Positions 17,281 to 26,420 of a stretch of 64,000 nt of DNA are shown here, one piece after another. Source of the stretch: Chryseobacterium viscerum (GTDB lineage Bacteria > Bacteroidota > Bacteroidia > Flavobacteriales > Weeksellaceae); assembly GCF_025949665.1 (NCBI RefSeq), contig NZ_JAPDFT010000001.1, forward strand, positions 2,480,001 to 2,544,000. The letters are read 5' to 3'. The stretch's first letter is position 1. Every line of letters starts with the position of its first letter. The notes under the pieces were generated by a model. The model worked only from the letters and a program-made list of their open reading frames with translations, made no database searches and was not told the origin of the DNA. A program made the position numbers and the translations under genes.

Positions 17281-19491
17281 ATGAGTTACGATTTAGAACA
17301 AGAGAATAAAGAGATCCTTGCAAGATATAAGGACCTGATTTCTAACACATACAGAACGTTGGATGAGGAGAATAATAAGCTCATCCGAAAGGCATTCGAC
17401 ATTGCATTGGATGCCCACAAGGATCAAAGGAGAAAATCCGGAGAGCCTTACATCTACCACCCTATTGCTGTTGCTAAAATTGTAGCGACAGAGATTGGTT
17501 TGGGAGCTACTTCTATTGCATGTGCCCTTTTGCATGACGTAATTGAAGATTCCGATTATACTTACGAAGATCTGAAAAAAATCTTTGGAGAAAAGATCGC
17601 CAGTATCGTGAATGGACTGACTAAGATTTCCATCATGAACCACCAGAATATCTCTGTACAGTCTGAAAATTACAGGAAACTGCTATTGACTTTATCCGAG
17701 GATTTCAGAGTTATTCTGATCAAAATTGCCGACCGCCTTCATAATATGAGGACTCTGGAAAGTATGGCTCCGGACAAACAGAAAAAAATCGCATCAGAAA
17801 CGGTTTATATCTATGCTCCGATGGCCCACCGTCTTGGATTATACAACATTAAATCTGAGCTGGAGGATCTTTCCTTAAAATATAATAGTCCTGAAGTATA
17901 TAATGAGATCACGGAAAAATTGGAACTTGCCAAGGAAAACCGTGAGCGATATATTAACGAGTTTACCAAAGAAGTATCGGCAAGACTTGGCGAAGAAGGC
18001 TTAAACTTTAAAATTAAAGGCCGCGCAAAAGCTATTTCCTCTATTTACAGAAAAATGCTGAAGCAGGGAGTTTCCTTTGAAGAAGTTTTTGATAACTATG
18101 CTATCAGGATTATCTATAAATCGGATGCAAAAAATGAAAAATTTCTTGCATGGAAAATCTATTCTATCGTTACAGATGTATACCACAGTAACCCGTCAAG
18201 AATGCGTGACTGGATTACACAGCCCCGTTCTACAGGATACGAAAGCTTACACTTAACGGTTTTAGGTCCGGATAGAAAATGGATTGAGGTTCAGATCCGT
18301 TCTGAGCGCATGGATGAAATCGCTGAAAAAGGTGTTGCTGCCCATTACAAATACAAAGAAGGCTACAAACAGAGTTCTGATGACAGAAACTTTGAAAAAT
18401 GGGTAACCGAAATCCGTGAAGTACTGGAACAGCAGCAGAACCTTTCTACTTCAGAGCTCTTGGATAATATTAAGCTTAATTTATACTCCAAAGAGGTATT
18501 TGTATTTACCCCGAAAGGAGAAATTAAAATTCTCCCAACCAATGCTACTGCCCTGGATTTTGCCTTCTCAGTCCATTCCGACTTAGGGATGAAATGTTTG
18601 GGAGCTAAAATCAATGGGAAACTGGTTCCTATTTCCTATATTCTTCAAAATGGGGATCAGGTGGATATTCTTTCTTCACAGAATCAGAAACCAAAATCTG
18701 ACTGGCTGGAATTTGTAGTAACTTCAAAAGCCAAATCCAAAATCAAAAGTTATCTGAACTCTCAGAAAAATCAACTGGTAGAGGAAGGAAAAGAAATTCT
18801 GCAAAGAAAACTGCGTCATGCAAAAATCAATTTCAATGATGAAGAGATTAATAAACTTCAGAAATTCTTTAATTTAAAATCGTCTCAAGAGCTTTTTCTT
18901 AAATTTCAAAGCAACGAACTCGATGTCAGCAGCTTGAGAAAATACATTGAAAGCAAAAACGTATTTAATAATTTACTATCAAGATTCAGAAAATCACCTA
19001 ATAAAAATCAGCATTTCGAGGAGCCGAAAGAGGAAAACCTTGACATGATTGTCTTTGGAAAGGACGAAGAGAAGCTGAACTATACTTATGCAAAATGTTG
19101 TACAGTGATTCCAGGAGACAAAATTTTCGGATTCATCACCATTTCAGACGGAATTAAAGTTCACAGTGATACCTGCCCAAATGCCATCAATCTAAGAGCA
19201 CAATATGACTACCGCGTCATTCCTGCCAAATGGGTAAATGCTGAAAGCTTTAAAAACAGAGTGAAAATTGAAATTGAAGGACTTGACAGAATGGGTATGA
19301 TTAATGATATCACTACAGTCATAAGCGGAAGTATGGGAATGGACATGAAAAGTCTCTCTATTGAATCCAATAATGGAGTTTTCACAGGAAATATCATTCT
19401 CGAAGTTAAAAATAAAGGACAACTGGAAGAAACCTTCAAAAAACTTAAAAATATTAATGGTGTTTCAAGAGTGAGACGACTACAATCATAA
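17281..19491 (+). CDS. Bifunctional (p)ppGpp synthetase/hydrolase (Rel/SpoT)
   Basis: This 736-residue RSH protein controls the stringent-response alarmone. The N-terminal HD hydrolase domain contains H85-D86 in LLHDVIEDSD. The synthetase domain follows with RIIYKSD and QPRSTGYESLH. A TGS domain (FVFTPKGEIKILP), a zinc-finger-like stretch with CCTVIPGD and a C-terminal ACT domain complete the long-RSH layout. Both catalytic centres look intact, so it is likely the main bifunctional enzyme. The ATG at 17281 is not overlapped by other genes. nhaA starts 2 bases after its stop, implying one transcript. Confidence 0.93.
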   Translation: MSYDLEQENKEILARYKDLISNTYRTLDEENNKLIRKAFDIALDAHKDQRRKSGEPYIYHPIAVAKIVATEIGLGATSIACALLHDVIEDSDYTYEDLKKIFGEKIASIVNGLTKISIMNHQNISVQSENYRKLLLTLSEDFRVILIKIADRLHNMRTLESMAPDKQKKIASETVYIYAPMAHRLGLYNIKSELEDLSLKYNSPEVYNEITEKLELAKENRERYINEFTKEVSARLGEEGLNFKIKGRAKAISSIYRKMLKQGVSFEEVFDNYAIRIIYKSDAKNEKFLAWKIYSIVTDVYHSNPSRMRDWITQPRSTGYESLHLTVLGPDRKWIEVQIRSERMDEIAEKGVAAHYKYKEGYKQSSDDRNFEKWVTEIREVLEQQQNLSTSELLDNIKLNLYSKEVFVFTPKGEIKILPTNATALDFAFSVHSDLGMKCLGAKINGKLVPISYILQNGDQVDILSSQNQKPKSDWLEFVVTSKAKSKIKSYLNSQKNQLVEEGKEILQRKLRHAKINFNDEEINKLQKFFNLKSSQELFLKFQSNELDVSSLRKYIESKNVFNNLLSRFRKSPNKNQHFEEPKEENLDMIVFGKDEEKLNYTYAKCCTVIPGDKIFGFITISDGIKVHSDTCPNAINLRAQYDYRVIPAKWVNAESFKNRVKIEIEGLDRMGMINDITTVISGSMGMDMKSLSIESNNGVFTGNIILEVKNKGQLEETFKKLKNINGVSRVRRLQS

Positions 19492-19493
19492 AC

Positions 19494-20672
19494 ATGAATT
19501 TATCTCTATATTTTAAAAAATTTTTCAAAAACAGCCAGTCTTCAGGAATTATTCTTATTTTCTGTGTATTGGTCTCATTGCTTATTGCCAATTCATCAGC
19601 TGCAGAAAACTTCCAGCATTTTTTAGACAAGGAAGTGGGCATCCATCTTTTTGGACTGGAATACCCTGTCAGCATCTGGATCAATGACGGATTGATGGCA
19701 GTATTCTTCCTTCTGGTAGGCCTTGAAATAAAACGGGAACTTGTAGAAGGTGAACTTTCATCCTTTAAAAATGCTTCGCTTCCCATTTTTGCTGCTGTAG
19801 GCGGAATGCTTGTTCCGGCAGCGATTTACAGTATTTTCAATACCGGAACAGAATATAGCAATGGCTGGGGAATTCCTATGGCTACAGATATTGCTTTTTC
19901 ACTGGCGATTATTTCGATGCTGGGGAAAAAGATTCCCAATTCTATTAAAATATTTTTAGCGGCATTGGCTATTGTAGATGATCTTGGAGCTATTCTTGTG
20001 ATTGCAATTTTCTATACTGACCAAATTCACTGGAGCTATCTCCTATTGTCTTTTGGAGTAACTGCCCTGCTGTTTATTTTAAATTTTTTAAAAGTCACCA
20101 AAACTATCTTTTATATTATTCCGGGACTGTTTTTATGGTATTTCCTTCATCACTCCGGAATTCATGCTACCATAGCAGGTGTGTTACTTGCATTTTCAAT
20201 ACCTACCAACGCTTCCAATGTAGAAATATCACCATTGGAAAAGCTGGAGCATCAGCTTCACATTCCGGTAAGCTTTCTGATCATGCCTATATTTGCTTTG
20301 ACGAATACCAATATTACTTTTTCCAGTGAAATGGTTGCCGGCGTTACAAGTACATTAGGATTGGGAATTATTTGCGGTTTGGTATTGGGTAAGCTGATTG
20401 GTATCAATCTGTTTTCACTGATTGCTATCAAATTAAAACTTAGTTCTCTGCCTCAAAACAGTAACTGGCTTCAAATGATTGGCGTAGGTCTGCTGGCCGG
20501 AATTGGATTTACCATGTCCATTTTTATTGCACTGCTTTCCTTTAAAGGAGAAATTCCTATTCAGGATGAAGCAAAATTTGCTATTTTGATTGCTTCCTTT
20601 ATAGCTGCTATTGCAGGATTTACCATATTAAGTATAAGTTCAAAAGAAAATCCTGAACTGGAAGAGAATTAA
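19494..20672 (+). CDS. nhaA: Na+/H+ antiporter NhaA
   Basis: This inner-membrane antiporter exports Na+ in exchange for H+. Its 392 residues match the usual ~388. The key aspartate blocks are present: IPMATDIAFSLAII and ALAIVDDLGAILVIAIFY, the latter with the double Asp that binds the ion. The gene starts directly after the rel stop, so it is co-transcribed with it. It converges on the next gene with a 4-base tail overlap. Confidence 0.95.
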   Translation: MNLSLYFKKFFKNSQSSGIILIFCVLVSLLIANSSAAENFQHFLDKEVGIHLFGLEYPVSIWINDGLMAVFFLLVGLEIKRELVEGELSSFKNASLPIFAAVGGMLVPAAIYSIFNTGTEYSNGWGIPMATDIAFSLAIISMLGKKIPNSIKIFLAALAIVDDLGAILVIAIFYTDQIHWSYLLLSFGVTALLFILNFLKVTKTIFYIIPGLFLWYFLHHSGIHATIAGVLLAFSIPTNASNVEISPLEKLEHQLHIPVSFLIMPIFALTNTNITFSSEMVAGVTSTLGLGIICGLVLGKLIGINLFSLIAIKLKLSSLPQNSNWLQMIGVGLLAGIGFTMSIFIALLSFKGEIPIQDEAKFAILIASFIAAIAGFTILSISSKENPELEEN

Positions 20673-21682
20673 TCTTTCTTTCGGGTTTCCAGTTTTCTCT
20701 TATGCTCTTCATCACCATCGAAGTCAGGTTCCGTAATCTGGGTATGATAGTGTATGGTTTCTCTCTGAATTTCATCAGACAGCAGTTTTTCAATTCTGAG
20801 CTTTCTGATGGCCATATTCAGTTCATTTCCGAATAAAAGCAGATATACATTTACATTCACCCAAACCATCAGCAGAATCATACTTCCGATGGATCCGTAA
20901 AGAACGTTATACCGGGCAATATCCTTTACATAAATAGCAAAGATGTAAGTAGTAACGACGAAGAGTATCGTGGTTAAAATAGCCCCCGGAACCGCCTGAC
21001 GGAATCGTGTAATTTTCACGGTTCCCAACCAGTAAAATAAAGTCAGAAGGATAAAGTAAAAAAGAGGAAAAGAGACAAATCCAATAATACTGGAAAGGTT
21101 ATCCACCAACCAGGAAATATCATAAGCCGGTGTAAAAAGCTTCATTACAACCTCCACATAATATACCCCGAAAAGAGCTAAAAAAACAATGGTGATAAAG
21201 CCTATTGTGATAAAAAATGAAAGAATAAATTCCTTTACATCACTCAGTTTTTCATCTGTATTTTCATTAAAACCATTGATCAGGGAAAATGTACCATTCG
21301 TGGCAAAAATAAGGGCCAGAACAATGGTCAGGTTACTGATCCCTCTCATATTGGGGATAATATTGCTTTCTATATATCCCCTTACATCTCCTTCCATATT
21401 TGAAGGAAAAACATTATGCATCAGTACATCAAAAATATAGAACTGCAGTTTATCATAATGCGGCATATAAGGCAAAACGGAAAGCAAAAAAAGGATAAAC
21501 GGAAACAAACTTATGGTAAAACTCCAAGAAATAGCGGCCGCTTTTCTTCCTATTTTCCCTTTGAAAATCCCCGAAATATAGATCTGAAACATCTGCCAAA
21601 GCGATATTCCCAAAACAGGAATATGGATGCTGTCAAAAAACTCTTGAATCTTCAAAATAAATCTGGGAACCTTTACACTCAT
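20669..21682 (-). CDS. YihY/BrkB-family membrane protein
   Basis: This 337-residue protein has about six TM helices and the family pattern GRKAAAISWSFTISLFPFILFL near the N-terminus (residues ~42-63). The family was once called ribonuclease BN, but that assignment was wrong. The function remains unclear, possibly membrane transport or envelope integrity. A hydrophilic, highly charged C-terminal tail follows the last helix. The gene is monocistronic and tail-to-tail with nhaA. Confidence 0.85.
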   Translation of the reverse strand: MSVKVPRFILKIQEFFDSIHIPVLGISLWQMFQIYISGIFKGKIGRKAAAISWSFTISLFPFILFLLSVLPYMPHYDKLQFYIFDVLMHNVFPSNMEGDVRGYIESNIIPNMRGISNLTIVLALIFATNGTFSLINGFNENTDEKLSDVKEFILSFFITIGFITIVFLALFGVYYVEVVMKLFTPAYDISWLVDNLSSIIGFVSFPLFYFILLTLFYWLGTVKITRFRQAVPGAILTTILFVVTTYIFAIYVKDIARYNVLYGSIGSMILLMVWVNVNVYLLLFGNELNMAIRKLRIEKLLSDEIQRETIHYHTQITEPDFDGDEEHKRKLETRKKD

Positions 21683-21736
21683 CGATCTGTTTGTCTTTAT
21701 ACAAATGTAGGGGAATTAAATTAAATAAGGAAAAGA

Positions 21737-21975
21737 TAGAAGGTGATAGGTGGTAGGAATTAGGTAGCAGGGATTAGGGATTAGGGAAAATATTCTGTGA
21801 AATAGTAATACATGTCTATGAAGTCAATAGTGAATCTTGCTTCGCAAGTGAATGGTGAATTTTTTGATAGAGAGACAAGATTCAAGAGGTAATAGAACCA
21901 GTAACAAAAAGAAACCAGCAACTAGCAACAAAAAACCTTAAACCTTGAATCTTGAACTTTAAACAACCTGCAACA
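21737..21975 (+). repeat. Long intergenic repeat, family B, copy 1 (inverted relative to copy 2)
   Basis: Read on the plus strand it contains ATAGGTGGTAGGAATTAGG, GGGATTAGGGATTAGGG, TCTTGCTTCGCAAGTGAATG and AAACCTTGAATCTTGAAC. The same blocks occur in reverse-complement order at 25035-25345, so the two copies form a large inverted pair around rlmH-tatA. TTGCTTCGCAA is a small palindrome inside it. There is no coding capacity. Confidence 0.75.
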
Positions 21976-21988
21976 TTCCACCCAAAAC

Positions 21989-22020
21989 TTTGAACTTTAC
22001 TCCCCGAAGCCCTATCTTTG
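21989..22020 (+). promoter_or_regulatory. Promoter of rlmH
   Basis: TTTG at 21989-21992 and TATCTTTG at 22013-22020 are separated by 20 bases and match the Bacteroidota -33/-7 consensus. Transcription would begin close to 22027, about 13 bases before the ATG. Confidence 0.7.
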
Positions 22021-22039
22021 CTCTCTGAAACTTCTTACA

Positions 22040-22513
22040 ATGCGAATCAGTTTACTTTGTATCGGTAAAACAGACGATAAAGAAATTACGTCTTTAATTA
22101 ATTATTATCTCAACCGTTTACCTAAACACTGGAATTTTGAAATCACTGAAATCCCGGATGTTAAAAATGCTAAAAACCTATCTCCTGATCTTCTTAAAAA
22201 GGAAGAAGCCAAATTGTTTTTAAATCATATCGACAAAAACGATCTGGTAGTGATTCTTGATGAAAAAGGGAAACAGTTTACCAGCCGTGAATTTTCGCAG
22301 AAAATTGATACCTGGATGAATTCTTCTGTAAAAAAAGTACATATCCTGATTGGGGGCGCTTATGGCTTTTCTGAAGAGATTTACGGCAGGGCAAATGAAA
22401 AAATGTCTTTATCCAAAATGACCTTTACCCACCAGATGATCCGTCTGTTTATTGTAGAACAGCTTTACCGTGCTGATCAGATTTTACAGGGTAAGCCTTA
22501 TCATAACGATTAA
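22040..22513 (+). CDS. rlmH: 23S rRNA (pseudouridine(1915)-N(3))-methyltransferase
   Basis: RlmH methylates pseudouridine 1915 in helix 69 of 23S rRNA with SAM, on assembled ribosomes. The length of 157 residues is the family norm. The SPOUT-fold SAM site is seen as HILIGGAYGFSEEIYGRA, and the C-terminal signature is HQMIRLFIVEQLYRADQI ending KPYHND. It stands alone between repeat elements with its own promoter. Confidence 0.95.
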   Translation: MRISLLCIGKTDDKEITSLINYYLNRLPKHWNFEITEIPDVKNAKNLSPDLLKKEEAKLFLNHIDKNDLVVILDEKGKQFTSREFSQKIDTWMNSSVKKVHILIGGAYGFSEEIYGRANEKMSLSKMTFTHQMIRLFIVEQLYRADQILQGKPYHND

Positions 22514-22535
22514 AAGAAAAGAGGCTCTCATGAAT

Positions 22536-22635
22536 GTCATTCTGACGAAGGAAGAATCTCACCAATACAATTTCTGAGATTCTTCGCTACATTTCTGAAC
22601 TACGTTCGCAGACTTTCAGTCTGTATTCAGAATGA
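22536..22635. repeat. Dispersed palindromic repeat, family A, copy 3 (long form)
   Basis: The outer arms TCATTCTGA and TCAGAATGA and the inner arms GAAGAATCTC and GAGATTCTTC are all present. It also carries a 30-base insert near the right arm containing TACGTTCGCAGACTTTCAG. It separates the convergent rlmH and trmL and could act as a two-way terminator. Confidence 0.8.
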
Positions 22636-22673
22636 AAAAAGCCAAATAATTTGACTTTTGAGCTAACTTATCT

Positions 22674-23126
22674 CTATTTCAGTCCAATCTGCCTTTTTGC
22701 CTCACCCACTACAAAAGCAACGGAATTGGCAATATTAAAGCTCCTGATCAGTTTTGACATAGGAATTGTAAGATGATTTTCAAAACGGTCCAGAATCTCT
22801 TTGCTCAGGCCTACACTCTCTTTTCCGAACACCAACCAATCCCCATCCTGAAAATCGGTTTCCAGATATGATTTTTCAGCACGTGAACTCATCATAAAAA
22901 CACGGGACCTATCAGGGATCTGTTGAATCCATTCTTCAACATTTGCATATTCAGAAACATCGAGATGTACCCAGTAATCCAGTCCGGAACGCTTCAGGTT
23001 TTTATCATTAATTACAAATCCAAATGGGTGAACCAGGTGTAATCTGCTTTCGGTTCCTACACATAATCTTCCGATATTTCCTGTGTTATTCGGTATTTCG
23101 GGTTCTACAAGAACAATATTCAACAT
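22674..23126 (-). CDS. trmL: tRNA (cytidine(34)-2'-O)-methyltransferase
   Basis: This 150-residue SPOUT methyltransferase of the TrmL type has the N-terminal EPEIPNNTGNIGRLC, the middle block WLVFGKESVGLSKEIL and the C-terminal knot IRSFNIANSVAFVVGEAKR. TrmL modifies the wobble base of tRNA-Leu isoacceptors. It is monocistronic or the last gene after the TPR gene, with a 94-base gap. Paralogous SpoU enzymes differ in length, and the short form here favours TrmL. Confidence 0.9.
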   Translation of the reverse strand: MLNIVLVEPEIPNNTGNIGRLCVGTESRLHLVHPFGFVINDKNLKRSGLDYWVHLDVSEYANVEEWIQQIPDRSRVFMMSSRAEKSYLETDFQDGDWLVFGKESVGLSKEILDRFENHLTIPMSKLIRSFNIANSVAFVVGEAKRQIGLK

Positions 23127-23220
23127 CTCTCTTTTTCTTTATTCGTTTTTTAAAACAGTTAAATCTGGTTTAGTATTTTAATTGGGATTTATTTAAATAA
23201 TCAGGGTTCTGAATTTCAGT

Positions 23221-24033
23221 TTATTTTTTGCCGCATTTAGCATAGGAATCTGTCAGTAATGCTTTTTCATAGCCCAAAGCAACCGCTTTATCCAGATTTG
23301 TGCAGGCTTCTTTAAGTTTGGAAGTATCTAGTAGAATCATGGCTTTGCTCACATAAGATTGTGCAAATTTCGGATCTATGGAAATAGCTTTATTGGCATC
23401 GGTAAGTGCTTCTTTATATTTCTTCATTTTAAAATACACATCAGCACGGCCGTTGTAAAGCAATGATTCTGGTTTTTCAGAAATAAGTGTATTGTAATCT
23501 TTTAAAGCTCCGTCCAGATCACCATTATTCTTTTTCAGATTGGCTAATCCTGTTTTGGCAAAAATATTATCGGGTGCAAAAGCCAGAATCTGATTAAGAT
23601 CTTTGATGGCTAGATCCTTTTTTCCCTGGCTGTCATAGATTTTGGAACGAGTAAGATATAAATCCGGCGTTTCTGGATTCACTTTCAATCCTTTTTCTAC
23701 ATATTCCAATGCTTTTGCTTTATTCCCTTTCTGGCTGTAAAGCGACGACAGGTTTACATAAACGGAAACTGACATAGGATTTGCTTTTAAGGCAGAATCG
23801 TAGGATTTAAAAGCCTGAATGGTCTTCCCCAGCCTTCTTTGAGCTGTTCCGAGATAATCATAATATTCCGACTGAAATTTTTGAATCTGTTCTTTTTCTG
23901 CCAGTTTTAAGTATTGCTCTTCGGCACACTTATAATCAGCTTTATTAAAACAGTCCTCTGCCAGTTTTTTATCCTGAGCATAGAAATTAAGAGAAAAACA
24001 AAGGGAAGTTACTAATAATAAAGTTTTTTTCAT
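23221..24033 (-). CDS. Exported tetratricopeptide-repeat protein
   Basis: This 270-residue protein has a signal peptide (residues 1-19, ending NFYAQ) followed by about six TPR units covering almost the whole mature part (for example AYKSYDSALKANPMSVSVYV and EALTDANKAISIDPKFAQSY). It is probably a periplasmic or membrane-attached scaffold. Its start overlaps the end of the PAP2 gene by 4 bases, so it is in one operon with tatA and the phosphatase. The partner is unknown. Confidence 0.8.
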   Translation of the reverse strand: MKKTLLLVTSLCFSLNFYAQDKKLAEDCFNKADYKCAEEQYLKLAEKEQIQKFQSEYYDYLGTAQRRLGKTIQAFKSYDSALKANPMSVSVYVNLSSLYSQKGNKAKALEYVEKGLKVNPETPDLYLTRSKIYDSQGKKDLAIKDLNQILAFAPDNIFAKTGLANLKKNNGDLDGALKDYNTLISEKPESLLYNGRADVYFKMKKYKEALTDANKAISIDPKFAQSYVSKAMILLDTSKLKEACTNLDKAVALGYEKALLTDSYAKCGKK

Positions 24034-24596
24034 GAGGTTATAGTTTGTTTATTGATCACTTTTTTGGCGAGCGCACCAAATATCACTCCCAATAAAGTTC
24101 CAACAAACGCCCCCACCAAAATATCAATTGGGAAATGCACTCCTAAATAGATTCGGCTGTAAGAAACAACCAGAGCCCATGCAAATATAGCATAAGGAAA
24201 CCATTTAATCTTCTTTTTCAGTAAAATACCTAAATAAGTTGCCAAAAAGAAGGTATTGGAAGCATGAGCAGAATAAAACCCAAACTGTCCGCCACATTTC
24301 ACAATTCTCATATGATGTTCCAAAGTAGGGTCATGGCATGGTCTTAACCTCGCTACCCCATATTTGAAAATATTGGCAAGCTGATCAGAAACTACAGCTC
24401 CAAGCCCAATAAATATAAGAATAAAAACTAAAGTTCTTAGTTGATAATTTTTGTATAAAAAATAAAGAAAAATAATATAAAGAGGTACCCAGATCCAGGT
24501 ACTGGAAATCAGCATCCAAAACTGGTCGAAAGATGAGTCGCCCAAATTATTAAGGTAAAGGAATACCTTTTTATCTTCCTGAATGATCTCCTCCAT
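24030..24596 (-). CDS. PAP2-superfamily phosphatase
   Basis: This 188-residue integral membrane protein has about five TM helices. Three PAP2 motifs are present: KYGVARLRP, YSAHASN and SRIYLGVHFPIDILVGA. It likely dephosphorylates undecaprenyl pyrophosphate or another lipid phosphate on the periplasmic side. It is 2 bases downstream of tatA and overlaps the TPR gene, so it is translated as part of the same unit. The exact lipid substrate is not determined by sequence. Confidence 0.88.
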   Translation of the reverse strand: MEEIIQEDKKVFLYLNNLGDSSFDQFWMLISSTWIWVPLYIIFLYFLYKNYQLRTLVFILIFIGLGAVVSDQLANIFKYGVARLRPCHDPTLEHHMRIVKCGGQFGFYSAHASNTFFLATYLGILLKKKIKWFPYAIFAWALVVSYSRIYLGVHFPIDILVGAFVGTLLGVIFGALAKKVINKQTITS

Positions 24597-24598
24597 GA

Positions 24599-24940
24599 TT
24601 ATCTGCTTACAGGTCCTTCATAAGTCTCATCATCAGCCGGCTTCGGCTTTGGAGGTTCATTAGAAGCAAGAGTACCAGGTTCTGTAAGAATATCTTTTTC
24701 AATATCCTTCATCGGGTTGAAATCTTTGGCAGCATCTTTTACCTTTTCAATCTCACGCTTTATTTCAGAAACAGGATTATCTGTCTCCTTCATGATTTCA
24801 GTTTTGATATCTTCTACTGCTCCACGCATTTTTCTAACGCCTGCACCTAAGTCACGCGCAATCTGAGGCAGTTTATCCGGTCCGAATAATACAACGATTG
24901 CAATGGCAATGAGTGCCATTTCTCCAATGCTTAATTCCAT
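24599..24940 (-). CDS. tatA: Sec-independent translocase subunit TatA/TatB
   Basis: A short N-terminal TM helix (about 6-20) is followed by the hinge FGPDKLPQIARDLG, an amphipathic helix and a charged, proline-rich tail (KPKPADDET). At 113 residues it is between typical TatA and TatB. Bacteroidota usually have TatA-type proteins only. It forms the pore-forming part of the twin-arginine export system with TatC, which is not in this window. It is the first gene of a tatA-PAP2-TPR operon. Confidence 0.88.
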   Translation of the reverse strand: MELSIGEMALIAIAIVVLFGPDKLPQIARDLGAGVRKMRGAVEDIKTEIMKETDNPVSEIKREIEKVKDAAKDFNPMKDIEKDILTEPGTLASNEPPKPKPADDETYEGPVSR

Positions 24941-25034
24941 GGCGTAAAATTACGAAAGATTATTGCATTTATGGATGGCAAACTAAAAATTTAAACAAAT
25001 TTTAAGATTTTGTAAAATTTCAGAGTTTTGAGTT

Positions 25035-25350
25035 CAGGGTTGCTTTTGTTTCTGGTTGTTGGTTTCTTTTTGTTGCTAGTTGCTTTTTGTTGATGGTTTT
25101 ATTTCAGTTGTCATTATCTTGATTCAAGGTTCAAGGTTTAAGGTTTTTTGTTGGTGGTTGCTAGTTTCATTTCGGCTGTCATTATCTTTAATCTTATCTC
25201 TCCACCAACATTCACCATTCACTTGCGAAGCAAATTCACTATTAACCTCAATAAACCTTCACCAATATTTTACAGGGTATTTTCCCTAATCCCTAATCCC
25301 TAATCCCTAATCCCTGATACCTTCTATCTGCTACCTATCATGTAATCCCT
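25035..25350 (-). repeat. Long intergenic repeat, family B, copy 2
   Basis: This is the reverse-complement counterpart of the element at 21737-21975. It holds TTTGTTGCTAGTTGCT, AAGGTTCAAGGTTTAAGG, TTCACCATTCACTTGCGAAG and an array of CCCTAAT units, then TGCTACCTATCATG. Extra sequence relative to copy 1 includes a duplicated CGGCTGTCATTATCTT-like segment. It occupies most of the 500-base gap between tatA and the next lipoprotein gene. The 69-codon open frame inside it is not a gene. Confidence 0.75.
25281..25315. repeat. Tandem CCCTAAT heptamer array
   Basis: About four to five head-to-tail copies of CCCTAAT, the last one degenerate (CCCTGAT), lie inside the larger family B element. The copy at 21.77 kb has two to three units on the other strand. 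Slippage could change the copy number. Confidence 0.85.
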
Positions 25351-25442
25351 AAAATTTATCAATTAACAAATAATTAATTCAAAACAATGAGAATTACATA
25401 ACAATTCAGTATATTTATAATGCACAACCAAATAAATATTTT

Positions 25443-26393
25443 ATGAAAAAACTATTGACTACTTTTAAAGTTTTCGCCGTATTATCGGTATTGGCATTCA
25501 ACAGCTGCCAGAATGAAAACAACGAAATGAATCAGCAGGAAACAGTTCAGGCAAAAATAACCGCTGCTGATCTAAAAAAAGAGATCACTCCTCTTTCCTC
25601 TCAAATTGTTCCTGAATCAGTACAGCTTCAACTGAATGAATCAGGAAAAAACCTTGAAACCTATCTGAACAATGACCTGCAGATTGCGGAAGTGAAAGTA
25701 TTGGGAAAAATTTCAACCCAAAAAGGCATTGACCTTTCCAAAAGCCTGATCACTGATAAAGACCAGTTTATTGCAACAGGGAATATCATGGATCCGTCTT
25801 CAGTAAAGATTGGAAAAATTGGAGATTTATACAGCGGAGATGATCTCACCACAGCCCAGCAGGGATTGAAAGAGGCTGTCACTGAAGAAGTAAAGTCCGG
25901 TACAAACGTTATGGAAGTAACATGGAACAGCAAAAACGGAAAATTTACTACATTGTGTTTCTACAAAGATTCAGGGATTATCTGGGACAATATTTTCGGA
26001 GGTCTTATTATGATGGATCCGCGTGGAAATATGGAAGCTTCCAACAACAATCAGGCAGCAAAAGTAGTTTCTAGCTGGTATAAACAATGGTGGACAGCAA
26101 GCTGGCTATGGGGTTCCAAGAGAGGTGAAGCCGGATATCAGATTACAATTTATTATTCCGGTTCTACAGTTTCCAATGCAGATGTAAGCGATTGGGGATA
26201 TATCAGTTTAGGAAAAGCGAAAAGTGAGAGTAAGATTACCAAGAGAACAGGAGCTTACGGACAATGTCGTTATGCGCTGGGACTTTGTACTCCTACAGGT
26301 TCTTTAAGTTTTAACAGCAGCAATTTCTCGGTATCATTCTCAGGATTGGGCAGTAATATTGTAAGTAATGGGACAAAATCCCTTTATCCATAA
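25443..26393 (+). CDS. Lipoprotein of unknown function
   Basis: This 316-residue protein has a lipoprotein signal: LAFNSC at residues 17-22 gives the acylated cysteine at 22, followed by an Asn/Glu/Gln-rich linker. The first half of the mature part is predicted helical with a repeated theme of release and activation (for example ITPLSSQIVPESVQLQLNES). The second half, from about 190, is aromatic- and Ser/Gly-rich (WYKQWWTASWLWGSKRGEAG) and ends in a strand-rich SLSFNSSNFSVSFSGLG segment. There are two cysteines in GQCRYALGLC. No family is recognised. It is monocistronic with its own terminator. Confidence 0.75.
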   Translation: MKKLLTTFKVFAVLSVLAFNSCQNENNEMNQQETVQAKITAADLKKEITPLSSQIVPESVQLQLNESGKNLETYLNNDLQIAEVKVLGKISTQKGIDLSKSLITDKDQFIATGNIMDPSSVKIGKIGDLYSGDDLTTAQQGLKEAVTEEVKSGTNVMEVTWNSKNGKFTTLCFYKDSGIIWDNIFGGLIMMDPRGNMEASNNNQAAKVVSSWYKQWWTASWLWGSKRGEAGYQITIYYSGSTVSNADVSDWGYISLGKAKSESKITKRTGAYGQCRYALGLCTPTGSLSFNSSNFSVSFSGLGSNIVSNGTKSLYP

Positions 26394-26420
26394 TTTTCAT
26401 AAAAATCAGATTTCAAAAAA

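Noticed and set aside
25080-25289. 69-codon open frame within the family B repeat
   Set aside because: It is entirely inside low-complexity repeat DNA and has no ribosome-binding context or conserved protein pattern.
25281-25315. Telomere-like repeat as a sign of a linear replicon end
   Set aside because: The array is short, lies between ordinary genes, and is part of a dispersed repeat. No chromosome end is implied.
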